A DNA stretch of 64,000 bases from Tetradesmus obliquus (lineage: Eukaryota; Chlorophyta; Chlorophyceae; Sphaeropleales; Scenedesmaceae): the NCBI GenBank assembly GCA_030272155.1, contig CP126192.1:1646501-1710500 (forward strand), read 5' to 3'. Every line of letters starts with the position of its first letter. The first letter of the stretch is position 1. Positions 36,215-48,360 of the stretch are shown here, piece after piece. The notes under the pieces were generated by a model. The model was not told where the DNA came from. It searched no databases and worked only from the letters and a program-made list of their open reading frames with translations. The position numbers and the translations under genes are program-made.

Positions 36215-39200
36215 ATGGCAGACATTGAGGTCACCGAGGCGCCCGTGGAGGTCCCTGAGGCGCCCGTGGAAGCCTCTGAGGCTGCCGAGGCAGCACCAGC
36301 GGCTGTTTTTGACGACAGCTATGATGAGGCTCTGCTCATCAAGGTCAAGGGCAAGGTGCGGGTGCTGGAGCCAAAGGGCCCGGGGAGGCTAGCCACGCCT
36401 AGCTCGCTGCTCACGCTTCGTTTTGCTGCAGGTGAAGCGTCCTGCCAGGCCCGATGACACCGAGAGGAACCTGCAGGTTCAGAAGCTGCAGGAGGCCATT
36501 GACAAGGCCTCGGCCCGCATGAAGGCAAGTTGATGTACAGCCCGCAGCTGGACGGATCCAGGGTCGTTTAGCAACCAATTAATCAGCTTCTCGTTTTCTG
36601 ATTACAGGAGATCAAGGGCATTCTGGACTCCAGGGCATCGGGTGGCAAGACAGCGAGTCCCGAGCAGCAGGCCCTTCGCGACCGCCTGGCGCAGCTCAGG
36701 CAGGAGTTCGACACCGTGTTGGTGGGTTTCTGGATTTGAGTACTGCAGCTGCTGCTCCAACGCCTTGCCATGGTCAATACTAGGCTATTGCACACGCAGC
36801 CTGTAACCGCTTGTGCTGTTGGCCTGCTCGGAACCAGCAGCCCTCTGACATTGCATAATTTTCCTCCTTTCACCTTGCAGCTCCAGAAGAGGCGTCTGAT
36901 GAGCGAGAGTGACGACAAGAAGACTGACAGGGACAAGCTGTTTGCTGAGCAGCGCGCCATCAAGGACACCATCCGCGGCCCCAGCAACCTGCAGGTGCGG
37001 CGCCAGTGCCAGGGGTTGCTTTGTATCTGCTGCCAGCAGCAATGACCATCTACTGCTGCAGCCGTCTCGCATCTTGGCGCTGCCTGGCGGGCAGTAGTTG
37101 CAGGCAGCAGCTGTGGGCTGACTCGTGCAGCCTCATGTAGCTCTTCGTGTGCGCAGTACTCTGCCTCGAGCAAGGCTTATGCACAGTGCATCACTGCAGC
37201 CTGCATGCCCCAATCGCACTGAACTGTTTTCCACCAATGCACTCTTTTTGACCCACATCTTCGTGCTGTACTGCCATTCTCGCCGCTGTGTCCCCCTGCT
37301 GCCGCCAGGCGCTGGAGACCATGCTGGCTGAGCTGGAGTTCAAGCTCACGCACGAGTCGCTCAGCGCGGCGCAGGAGAAAGCGATGCGCGAGAAGAAGGA
37401 GCGCATCGAGCGCACCGACAAGCCCGCCGTGGCGCGCCTGGCGCAGGTGTCGGCCAAGATCGACGAGGCCAAGGCCGCCAGCGACGCCATCCGCGCGGAG
37501 ATTGCGGTGCTCAACACGCAGCTGGACGGCATCAAGGCGCAGCGCGAGGAGGCCAACGCCAAGCTGGACGCGCTGCGCGCGGAGCAGCAGGAGGCGCGCA
37601 GCGACATCCCCGGGCTCATGGTGGAGAAGAAGGAGCTGTGGGAGGTGATCCAGACGCTGCGCGACAAGCAGCGCGAGATCCGCGTGGCCTTCAACGAGAA
37701 GTGGGAGGAGTTCAAGAAGCAGGACAAGGCCTGGAAGGGCTGGTTCGCGCAGGAGCGCAAGCGCAGGTGAGTAGCTGGGGAGGCCGGGCAGCAGCGCTGC
37801 CAGTGCATGGCAGGTGGCTAGAATGTACAGGCCGCAGCTTGGTAGTTTGGCGGTACTGTGTGTGCTGCAGGCTGGTGTTGGGGTGGGTGCGACTGGCAGG
37901 CTGTGAGCGCCAAGCAGGAAACAGTGCAGGTCAACATGGCTGCAAGTTCAGCCGGTTACCCAGAAACATGTGGTCGCCACGTTGCTTGCACAGCAGCCTT
38001 CCACAAACACAGCTTTGGTCAGATGTGAGTCACATTTGAGTAATCATGGGTCACTGGTGCTCCTCACTGGCACACTGCTTTGTTGTGCGGCGACTGACTG
38101 CATGTGTCATTGCTGCTGCGCTGTGTTCACACTGGCTGCTGCAGGCAGGAGCAGCGCAAGGTTGAGTACGAGGAGCGCCAGGCTGCGCGCAAGGCGCGCG
38201 ATGGCGAGGTGGCCAAGCCCGCCAAGTTTGAGATGGAGGTGAGCCGCTCGTGCGGGGGCAAGGGGCGCATGTGTGGCAGATGCAGGTGTGGCAGGTGCAG
38301 GCAAAAACAGCATTGAAACAGCAGCTGGTGTTGGCAGCAAGTTCGTCAGGTGGTGCTGGCAGCAAGTTTGTCAGGTTGCTGCAGAGCAGGGTCAGCATTG
38401 CAAACCCTCTGTTGGCATTTACCAAGTCATTGCGCCCCAGCTGACGACGACGCACACGCAACATGTTTAACAGTGTGTGCGCGGTTAGAGGGTGTGGAGC
38501 CCAGGGGCGCCGCCCCTGGCCACACACACCCTCTTAGCCTTAACTCACCCAGGAGCTGCAGAGCTGCCTGGGTAGTCACTCACTCACTCAATCAGTGTGT
38601 GCTTGTCAGCCGGTGTGCTCAACATACTCAACTTTGCTGCTGCTGCCACTGCCCGCCTGCTATGCTGCGTGCTGCTCATCCGTCCCGCAGGTCTACACCT
38701 GCGAGCAGGTGCTGAGCTACCTGAAGCAGTTTGTGGCCGTCAAGGCTGCCAGCGCTGAGGAGAAGAAGGAGGTGGAGGCGCCTGCGCCCGGCATGAAGCT
38801 GCTGGCTAAGAAGGGTGACGATGACACTGACTCGCTGTTCACGGGCATGGGCGGCAAGAAGGGCCGCGGCGCGCGCAAGGCGGCGGAGAAGCAGAAGGCC
38901 GTGGACACAGTCAAGGTGCGGCGCGCTGTGGGCAGGCTGGGTTGCAGCTGCGCTGGGGGCACGCACAGCTGGCTCTGTGACTGCGTTGCAGCTGATGCTG
39001 CTGTTGGCATGAGCTGGGTGCGCCAACATTATGGGCTGCATGCCTTGATTTTGACGCTGCGTACACGCAGCTGGCTGGTTGGCTGCAGACGTGCTGCCAT
39101 CTGATATCATGCAGCAGTTTGACTTTCCCACTCTTCCCACCTCATCGATCTCGCTGTCTTGCCGCTGCTGACACGTTCTGTGCCCTGCGCTGCTCTGCCG

Positions 39201-40424
39201 CACTGACTGCCGCGCCCGCAGAAGCTGCCGGCGGTGCTGCCCCTGGAGACGCTGAAGACCTTCATGGCGCTGGGCATCGAGGCGCCCAAGGGCAGCGAGG
39301 ACGTGCCGCACGCCATTGCCGCTGTGGAGGCCAAGAAGGCCGAGTACGAGGCGCGCCGCGACAAGGCGGCCGCGGAGCCGCCCAGCGAGGAGCCCGCAGA
39401 GGTGCGCTGAGCGGCTGCCTTTGTGTGGCTGTGAATGGGCAGCATGCGCAGGGGTGGTGTAGAGCTATCTGCCGGATGCGTGTGAGCTTGGGCTGGGAGT
39501 CGCAAGTGGCCAGCTTTGTCCTTGAACAGCAGGGTTGCGGAGCATAGTTGTGGTGTCTGGCGATGCATTGCCTGGAAGCACTGTGGGTGTATGCTGCAGC
39601 TGCCTGTATTGACTAACGTCTGCACTTGAACATCACCTGCATTCCTGCTGGGACCCCTGCCCGTGTCCAGGCCCCTCCCCTGCCAAATGCCTATGCCAAC
39701 TGACTAGTAAATTGTGTCTGCGGCTGCTGCTTCATGCCTGCAGGAGGAGGCTGCAGCTGAGGAGGCGGCTGATGCCGATGCTGCTGAGGAGGCAGCTGAG
39801 CCCAAGGCAGAGGATGAGGCTGAGGCCAAGGATGAGGCTGAGCCTGCAGCAGCAGAGGAGGAGGCTGCAGCGGAGCCCGAGGCAGCAGCAGCAGCAGCAG
39901 AGCCAGAGGAGGCAGCCAAGCCTGAGGCCAACGGCAACAGCGAGGAGCCCAAGGCTGAGGCCAACGGCAACGCTCCTGCAGCTGCTGCTGCTGCTGAGGT
40001 GGCGGCTGAGGCTGCCGAGCCCAAGGCTGAGGCCAATGGCAACAGCCCTGCGGAGGCCAAGGCTGAGGCCAACGGCGATGCTGCTGAGGCCAAGGAGGAG
40101 GCAGCAGTTGAGGAGGAAGTTGCCAAGACCGCAGATGGTGAGCAGGGGCAGCTGCATGTGCTGTAGATGGTCATGATGTATGCTTGTGCTCCGGGCGCTG
40201 TGCTCTGCTGGTTGAGGTGACTGGTTTGGTGATTGGCTTGTTGATTAGGTGTTTTGGATTCTCCAAGGTGCGGCAGCCTTTGCCAGCTGGGTGGTTCTTG
40301 CTGAGGCACTGTTGACCAGTCACTGACGTGTGCTGCTGCTGCTGCTTTTGCTGCTGCTGCAGACGTGAAGGCCAAGCTGCGTGTGACCGATGACGGCGAG
40401 GTGAACCTGGAGCTGGCTGTGTGA
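36215..40424 (+). CDS. BFR1: BFR1-type nuclear segregation / polysome-associated coiled-coil protein
   Basis: Ten exons: 36215-36355, 36432-36524, 36608-36721, 36881-36994, 37309-37766, 38145-38238, 38691-38915, 39222-39401, 39744-40137, 40363-40424. All phases close, 624 aa. Yeast Bfr1 associates with mRNPs and polysomes at the ER and affects chromosome segregation and secretion. The match is to the family plan: a basic KRPARPDDTERN start, a long charged coiled coil with LRDKQREIRVAFNEKWEEFK, then CEQVLSYLKQF (compare yeast YEIGAIENSLLVL) and PLETLKTFMALGIEAPKGSED (compare the yeast PTLIATLAELDV region). The N-terminal 40 residues and the exon 9 region are acidic Glu/Ala repeats (PKAEANGN repeated), longer than in yeast. 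Intron 2 starts with GC, not GT (AAG|GCAAGT). A TGTAA poly-A signal is at 40470-40474. Confidence 0.87.
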
Positions 40425-42116
40425 GCGGCAGCAGGCAGCAATCAGCTTGGTGGCTTGTGCAGCAGCGTGTGTAATGTCTGGCAGGGTGGCTGTTGGCAGT
40501 GCATGTCACGCCACACACTGTACTATGATGATGATTTTGACAGCAAGCATGGGCTCGCGGTTCCAGCAGGATGCCAACTTGTGACCCATTCTATATGACT
40601 GCTTGGCAATTTTACGCATTCCATGCATTTGCTTGGCAGCACTATTCTTACATTGGGTCCGTCAGGCTCTTTTTGCAAGTATTGCTACTCCTGCTATGGT
40701 CAAGTCTGGTATGGGCGTGCTGTCATATATAAGGAAAGTTGCCGAATTGCATTCATTACAAGCATCAGCATCATGCAACACTCACATGGCAAGGAGTGGT
40801 CCCCCGAAAGGCCACCGTGGCTGCTGAACCTCAGATTAGCATGTGCAGCTCCTGCTTCTGCTCCTACGTCGTCTAGTATTACCTGCAACCATAACAACAC
40901 CTGGTCAGCGCCGTCCCGAAGAGCCACGATGCCCTTCAGGGGCAACGGCACTGACAGTCTTCCATCCTCTTGTAGTCGTTGGTAGCCTGGGTAGTGACAC
41001 CTTGTCAGTGACGCCACTTGGTTGACACCGCAGCTCAGATTGAAGGTGAAGTTTTCCTCGCAAGAAGCAGGAGTGGCAGTAGTGTAAATTGCATGTAATG
41101 GGGGAATGTGTATGCCTGCTTTACCGTTTCGTACTACTGTCATTCAAAGTTGACTGTCCTAGTGGCCATGTATGGCATGTTGTAAATTTTGTCGTCCTTT
41201 ATCAGACGACGGGCGCTCAGCGCTCCCCATCGTCACGTGCGAGTGATCGTATGGGATGTGTTATATGCATTGAGGATACCTCCTTGGTGTATGAGCACCT
41301 ACTCTTCCCTTGACAGTATAGGCATGTGTTAGTTCCTTATTATATAACAGTAACTCCCAGTTCATGAGTGCGTCAGTACATGCATGTCATATGCACGTTG
41401 CGGAATGGCAACTTGCCAACAGTCACGTCAACAACTTTGACAGTCAGGAGGGGTGGTCTGAGCGTTACAAACCCATGCCCGAGGCGTGTGCGGACTGATC
41501 GCTCTGTTTGCTGCTGGTTTCGTGGTGCAGGGCCAGTTTTGTTGGGATGGTTTGGAAATGCTTTCTCTTTGTGTGTTCTTGTGCTGGGAGCTGCTGTAAC
41601 CACCATCAGGTTTCACACCATGTTGACATGGCAGCTGCTCTACACATGAAACCCTAGCCACTGAGTGACAGCCTTGCAAAACGCTGTGAGCAAAGCCGCA
41701 GTACACATGGATTGCATGTGTGTGAACTCCCTGTCAATATGGTGCAGCGGCAGCCTTGCACAGTAATTGTCTGCATCAATCGTCTACGATATTGGCAGTA
41801 CCACAACAGCAACTGAAAACCCCATGTTGACAGCATCACCGAATGGGGGCACTGTACTCAGCAGCTGCTGATGAGATGAATAGCACTCAAAGAGCTGTGA
41901 CCATGCTGTCATTTAACTCGTTACACAGTCAGCAAATATGCGGCTCATGCCTCTGCTGAGCGTGTACAGCTGCTGGTCAGAAAACAGAGGAACTACCAGT
42001 CACAGTAAGCACCACGCTCCACTTCTCAGCTGTGTCAGCTGCAGCGCTTGCCACTGTGCTGCAAACAGCTGCTGTGCTAGCCTGAGAGGCCACGCAAGGT
42101 GCCCAAATTGCCTTGT
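40425..42116. other. Intergenic between convergent genes
   Basis: 1.7 kb, 3' sides of BFR1 (+) and FKBP (-). TGTAA at 40470-40474 (+) and TTACA at 41921-41925 (minus-strand signal, about 190 bases past the FKBP stop). The sequence between is AT-richer than the genes. I see no domains or repeats in it. Confidence 0.5.
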
Positions 42117-43482
42117 TCAGTGGTCATCAATCTTCACCAGCTCAGTGTCGAAGATGAGAGTGGCGCCACCTGCACGGCAGCAGCGAAAGTGGCAAACACG
42201 CAGTGACAGCCATCAGCATGCCGTCATCACGACATGATGTGAATCATGTGCTTTAGATAAGAGGCCGGTGCAGTTGCCAGAAGGCGTCTAATGACTGCAC
42301 CTTCATCACGTCTGCGTTATGGGCTGCTGCTGTACCGGCAACGTTGCAAGTTCCTGCAGCAGGCAAGCAGTGCTGGTGCAGTACACTTGCCTGGGATGGT
42401 GGGTGGTGCCCCGCTGTCGCCGTAGCCCAGGTGGGGTGGGATCTTCAGCTTGCGCTTCTCACCCACGCTGCAGCCAGCAACAAGGCGGCGGCAGTCAGCA
42501 AACAGTTGCAGTCACCTGCTCATTTAAGATATCAAGCACATGACCCCCACAAGCTGCAAATGCACAGATGCTGCAGTTGTAGCAGCCAACAGCGGCGCCG
42601 TCAAGCTCTGTTGCTTGCAGGACTTGCCACCTGGCATGCCCCTTGCGCGCGCTGAACCTTCCTCCCCGCTGCGTACAGCTGCCTGTACCCGTCACATGCA
42701 GAACAGTATCAGCAGCAGCAGTAGGAGCAGCAGCAGCTGCAGTGGGTTGCTAATTCGCGGCCCAATGGGCCTCACCACATGCCGCTGATTCCGTTGTCCC
42801 ATCCCTTGATCACGCGGCCCGCGCCCAGCTCAAAGACGATGGGATCGTTGCGGTCCAGGCTGCTGTCAAACTTGGTGCCGTCGGTCAAGCGGCCCTACAG
42901 GCGGATGGAGTGATGTGGCGTGAATTGCAGGAGTGTGGGTTGCAGTTCTGGAGCGGGTGGAAGGCATGCTGCTGTTCATCTCCTGCCCGAGCAGTTCACC
43001 GCGGTCTAGCACGGCAAGCACAGCATGGCTTTGTGAATAGATAGCTGCTGCTACAAGGCCTCGTGGGCCTGAGGTGCGCATCAGCAGCAGGCCCACAGGC
43101 TGTGTGAAGCAGCTCACCGTGTAGTGCACATGCACTGTGTCCCCAGGCTTGGCCTTGCGTGTGCACTCTGTGGGCTTGAACTGCAGCAAAAGTGGCACCA
43201 AAGCGTGGCAGCAGGCGTTTAAACGTAACTACATGGTCCCACAGTGAGCACCAAAGCACATGCACCTGACAGACAACACAGCTGCAACTGCGTGAAGAGG
43301 GGATCAGCTTCCGGTGCTGCACTGGATGGCGGTTGACCCCAATGGCAGGCACCGTGCACGTGCCAGCGAAGTGAGCCCACCTTGACGCCTATCTGCAGTG
43401 AAGTGACGTCCTTTTCCGTCTTGGCATGCACGATCAGTGCAGTTGCCAGCAGGGCCAGGGACAGCAGTGCAAGAGACTTCAT
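42117..43482 (-). CDS. FKBP-type peptidyl-prolyl isomerase, ER/secretory (FKBP2-like)
   Basis: Five exons: 43482-43381, 43180-43118, 42894-42776, 42467-42391, 42169-42117. Phases close, 137 aa. It catalyses cis-trans isomerisation of prolyl bonds to help folding. Residues 1-20 ([20 protein letters not shown]) form a clean signal peptide, so it enters the secretory path; no KDEL-type tail is seen (it ends KIDDH). The single FKBP domain has the active-site residues: VHVHYT (Tyr), KFDSS (Asp), IVFELG (Phe), VIKGWD (Trp), LGYGD (Tyr), IFDTEL (Phe). The fourth intron begins with GC (CCCAG|GCAAGT). The gene is transcribed away from the NAGLU gene across 487 bases. Another in-frame Met upstream (43581) would bury the signal peptide, so the 43482 start is preferred. 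Confidence 0.93.
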
Positions 43483-43969
43483 CTTGCTACGCTGCAAACA
43501 CTGATCGTGCAGCAACGACGCCCAAAAGGTTATCACAGTAGCCAGCTTTCCCACAGACATCAAGAGCGAGAACAGGGTCAAAGACAGAAGAATTGCACGC
43601 GATGTTCAGGGCTTGGTTGGTTGGTTAATGAATATAGCACAAGCGTGGGACGGTGGCCTTTGAGTATGTAGTTTGTTTGCTGATCTGTGTCTTTTAGCAA
43701 AAGCGAGCCACGTCCTCTGCTTGTCCATTTGTGTTCTCGTGCACGAGCCTTTTCCGCGGGCAGTGCTTAAGGAGTGAAGCGTGTGTTGTTCAACATTATA
43801 TTCCTTTCTAAAAACGCGCTTACGTCGGGCCTGTTTGTAAGCTGCGCTTTGCCTATTCCTTCGAACCGGACCTCGTCAGCAGCGCAGCGTGGAGTACACT
43901 ATCACCTGGCGGTGTGTCTTCCAGCACGTTATCTTATATCTTTAACACGGGTGAAGCGCGTCGCTGTCG
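43483..43969. promoter_or_regulatory. Bidirectional promoter region, FKBP / NAGLU
   Basis: 487 bases between the start codons of two divergent genes. Both promoters and 5' UTRs must fit here. AT-rich stretches lie near 43620-43640 and 43790-43810. No clear TATA box assigned. Confidence 0.45.
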
Positions 43970-46900
43970 ATGCCATCAGCGCTGGGGAGCCCATGCCAGG
44001 ACAGCCAGCAGCAGCAGTCTTTGAACGTCCCGGCAGCACAGCAGGCTGCCTTCAGCGCGCCCTGGGAGGGCTCTGTGGCCAACTGCCAGTGCCATGATGC
44101 CGTGGCTGCTGTGCATGGCCTGATCACTAGGCTGCTTGGGGAGCAGCATGCACAGCTGTTCAGCTTAGCACTGGTGCCCTGCACATCCAAGGCACCCCAT
44201 GGACACTTCACTGTATGGGTGCAAGACGCGATCGTGCATGTTTCTGGCACATCAGGCGTGCAGCTGGCGTCTGGTGTGCACTGGTTCCTCAAGTACTTTG
44301 CGCGCTGCTCGATCAGCTGGGAGCTGACTGGCGGCGTGCAAGTGGATGCGGCGCGCTTGAGTGCTGCCAGCCTGGCAGCCATGCAGGCGCGCGGCAGCGT
44401 GACAGTTGAGCGAGCAGTGCCGCTTAGCTTCTACCAAAATGTTGTCACCATGAGCTACTCCATGGCCTTCTGGGAGTGGGACAGGTGCGCTGGGGCGGCT
44501 GTGCAGTGTGGTTTTGTAGTTGTCCTGCAAGCAGTCCACGGCGACATGGTCACTGTGCTGTGGTTGCTGAACAGCATGAGCATGCCCGCAGAGCTACAGG
44601 GATGCACCACGCAGTTCCGTTCCTGCATACCCTTGAGCTCTGCACAGCCGTGCACGTTTCGGATGACTCATGTTACATGAGTCATTCTCGAGTTGATGAT
44701 TTACTAGATGTTTTCGGGCACAGGCGGGCCAGCAGACAGTGCGCCATGACCGCGCGCCAGCAGTTCCAGCAAGCAAGCAAAGTAACAGGTGAGGTGCCGG
44801 ACACCTCACCTACTACTAGCAAACAAGCAGGGCGAAGACTGACCCTGCATGGACCTGCCCTGCTGTTGTGCGGCTGTATGCATGTTTGCGCCCCTGCCAG
44901 GTGGGAGGCTGAGCTGGACTGGATGGCGCTGCAGGGCATCAACCTGCCGCTGATGCCGCTGGGTATGGAGGCGCTGCAGGCAGCCACTTTTGCAGGACTA
45001 GGGCTCAGCGCAGAGCAGCTGCAGGACTTCTTCCCGGGGCCTGCCTTCCTGGCCTGGGGGCGCATGGGCAACATCCAGGTGCGCAGCCAGCTGCAGGCAG
45101 CGAGATCAGTGTCATACGCACAGCAGTGGAGCTTGTGCAGGACTGGCAGCAGCTGCTTAGATGTGGCTGCTGCCAGCAGCCGTGCACGTAAGTTTTTGGC
45201 CTGGCTGTGATACTTGTCAGCAGAGTAGGTATTGTAGCGTGTGCTACGGGCTCACCTAGCACTTGTTCTCCGTGTCGTAGTACCTGCCTGACTGCGTGCA
45301 TGTTGTCATTGGCTGCTGCAGGGCTATGGCGGGCCGTTGCCAGCCGCGTACATGCAGAAGCAGTTGCAGCTTGCGCGCCGCGTGGTGGGGCGCATGCGCG
45401 AGCTGGGCATGACGCCCGTCTACCCGGCCTTTGCAGGGTTCGTGCCTCGCGCGCTGGCTGCGCTGTACCCTGATGCAGCCATCACACCGGCCTCCAACTG
45501 GTGCCACTTTCCGGACGCGTACGCCTGCCCCTACCTGCTAGCGCCGGATGACCCGCTGTTTGCGCGCATCGGCGCGGCATACATCACCACGCTGCGCGCC
45601 GAGCTGGGCTGGGACGCGTCCAGCTACTACATTGCGGACACCTTCAACGAAATGAAGCCTGCCAGCGACAGCGCAGACTACTTGGCGGGCATCTCGCGCA
45701 GCGTGTATGCTGGCATGACTGGCGCAGACGCCAACGCTGTCTGGTGAGCAGAAATGGCTGTTGGTGATGGCCTGCATGCGGGAGTTGTGTGTGCCTACCC
45801 CTGTGCCATCAGCAGCAGTTGCTTGCTGTGCACCCCTGCAGGGCTTCTTGCAGCTGCAGCGTGCAGAAGCATTTGTTCAAGCTCATGCAGCATTGCAGCA
45901 CAAGGCCCTGCATAGCTGCTGGTAAAGCTGTTGTGACTCACCACATGTCCACATGTCGCTGCTGCTGCAGGGTGATGCAGGCGTGGCTGTTCTTCAGTGA
46001 CTCACGCTTCTGGCAACCGCCTCAGATACAGGTGCGCAGCCACATAGTAGCAGGCGACTTGCTGTCAGGGCCTGCTTATGCCCTGTCCTGCTGTTTGCTC
46101 GCTGTGCGTCTCAAGTGTCTGCTGCTCTTCTTGTGCTGCGTGCTGTGGCAGCGAGCGTGCGTGGCGTGTTTGAATTGCAGCCTTCGCTGTTTGTCAACCA
46201 GCTAGTTGCATGTTGCATGCGAAGCTCACTGCAGCGTAAGTCCCCTATTGATGCTGTCTGTACTGACAGCGTTGCCATTTTTGATCCTCTCGCGCTGCTG
46301 CAGGCGCTGCTGTCGGGCGTGCGTTGCGGCCGCCTGCTGCTGCTGGACCTGTTTGCAGAGGAGCACCCCATCTGGAGCCGCACCGCGTGCCTGTTCGGCC
46401 ACCCGTTCATATGGTGCATGCTGCACAACTTTGGCGGCAACTTGGAGATGTACGGCGCGCTGCCGGCTGTCGCAAGCGGCGTGGCGGCTGCGCTGGATGC
46501 GGCGCAGGGCGGTATGGTGGGCGTTGGCATGGCGCCGGAAGGCATCGAGCAGAACCCTGCAGTGTACGAGTTCATGGCAGAGATGGCATTCAAGGGCCGC
46601 GCAGCAGCCGCGGCTGCGCCTGGCGGGTTGGGGGCATGGTTTGCGGAGTACGCGCAGCGGCGCTACGCGGGCGCTGGCGGCCTGCCTGCATCAACGTCTG
46701 CTGCGCTGCAGGGCGCATGGCAGCTGCTGGCGCGCAGCGTGTACAGCTGCAGCGACAAGCTGCACAACACGGTGTGCGACGTGCCCACTAGCCGGCCAGG
46801 GCTAGCGCGCGCTGAGATCATGGGCTGGGGCCTGGCGCCGCACCTGTGGTACAACGTGGGCGAAGTGCGCGCTGCATGGGAGCTGCTGCTGCAGGCTGCC

Positions 46901-48360
46901 GCTGGCTGCCCGCGGCTGGCTGGCTGCAGCAGCGCGTTCGTGTACGACCTGCTGGACGTGAGCCGGGAGCTGCTGAGCAAGGTGCGAGCAGGGCGAGCAG
47001 GGGCGGCCTGTGTGAGTGGGTGCTGGCAGATAATGGCAGCAGTGAGGTTGCAGCGCAGCAGAGCTGCATGCCTGCTTGTGGCGTGGTTCAACGCTTTTCA
47101 GGGGTGCTGGCGGTTGCGGTGCAATGTGCGCAATGACACCTGGTTGGCGTCTTGGCTGCTTCGCCTGCATCGCCAGGCCTGTGTATGTGGTTGCACAGCA
47201 ATTGCACAGGTGCTGTCACTGATTTGCTTTCAATGCTGCCAGCCACTGAACATGCTATCAGGCTCCTGCTGACACTCCTGCCACATGTACCGCTGCTGCT
47301 ATCCTTACAGATCGCTGGCCGCTTCTGGGCCGACGCCGTGGACGCGTACAAGGCCGGCAACCTGGCGGGCCTGCGCGCGAGCGGCTCTGCGCTGCTGGCT
47401 CTGCTGGGCGACATGGATGAGCTGCTGGCCAGCCACAGGGCCTTCCTGCTGGGGCCGGTGCTGCAGCGAGCACGCAATTACGCAGCCAGCAGCGGCGGCA
47501 ACGCTGCTGTGGCAGCAACGGTTGCTGTTTTGGACGGGGCGGGCGCAGCAGTGGAGGATGCAAACTCGAGGGTGCTGCACAAGTCCAGCAGCCTGGCCAG
47601 CACTGACAGTGGCGGCAGCGCAGAAAGCGCTAGCACTGCTGTTGGCCCTGCTGCTGTGGTTCAGGCTGCAGATGGTGCTGAGCAGCAGCAGCGGTTGGCG
47701 GCGCTGTACGAGTGGAACATGCGCACGCAGCTGACAATCTGGGGCACTAGCGCAGTTGCAGGCGACAGTGAGGTCAGTGACTATGCGAACAAGGAGTGGT
47801 CTGGCCTGATCTCCAGCTTCTACCTGCCTCGCTGGCAGGCCTGGCTGGCGAGGCTGGAGCAGGACCTGCTGCAGGGGCGGCAGTATGATGCAGCAGCATG
47901 GCGGCTGGAGGTGCTGATGATGACGTACCGATGGATCAGCAGCGGCAGCACCAGCAGCGGCGGCAGCAGCATGCAGCCGGAGCCCATGGCTGTGGATTCA
48001 GCTGCAGGTGTTGGTGTGCTGACATTCACTGCGGATGCTGTACCAGCTGCTGCTGCTGAGTTGGCGCTGGCGCCGGTTGGCGATGCTGTGCAGCTTTCCA
48101 ACAGGGCGTATGAGCGCTACGGGCGGCTACTGGCGCCGGGCTGCTCAGCAACAGCAGCCACCGCTGCAGCTGCTGTGGCGGCAGCAGCAGCTGGCCTGGC
48201 TGCAGCGGCTGCTGTGCCTGCAGGCGCGCCTGCGGGTACGATGGTGGCTGCGGCTGCAGCTGCTGCAGTGGTTGTGGGTGCAGCTGGCGCTGCAGCTGCA
48301 GCCGCGGCTGCTGCAGCTAGCGGGCCTCTGCCTGCTGCGATTGACGCAGCAAAGGCATGA
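43970..48360 (+). CDS. NAGLU: Alpha-N-acetylglucosaminidase (NAGLU, GH89)
   Basis: Six exons: 43970-44484, 44901-45078, 45322-45743, 45971-46031, 46304-46981, 47311-48360. Phases close, 967 aa (the human enzyme has about 743). GH89 enzymes cleave terminal alpha-GlcNAc; plants have a close homologue. Landmarks: RLLG and [10 protein letters not shown] (the N-terminal domain), YYQN-type [52 protein letters not shown], the active-site Glu in [19 protein letters not shown], and the second active-site Glu in GMAPEGI, then VYNCS-like VYSCS, SRELLSK and [10 protein letters not shown]. The C-terminus has an extra Ala-rich, almost uncharged tail of about 100 residues. No signal peptide is visible at the N-terminus, although the family is normally vacuolar/lysosomal. 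An in-frame TGA lies 18 bases before the chosen ATG, so a separate upstream exon would be needed to supply one. Confidence 0.93.
44663..44685. promoter_or_regulatory. Perfect palindrome with two TGACTCA half-sites
   Basis: 11-base arms (ATGACTCATGT) around one central base, in NAGLU intron 1. Each arm holds TGACTCA or its complement, the classical bZIP (AP-1/GCN4) core. It could be a regulatory site or chance. It is not followed by a T-run. Confidence 0.4.
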
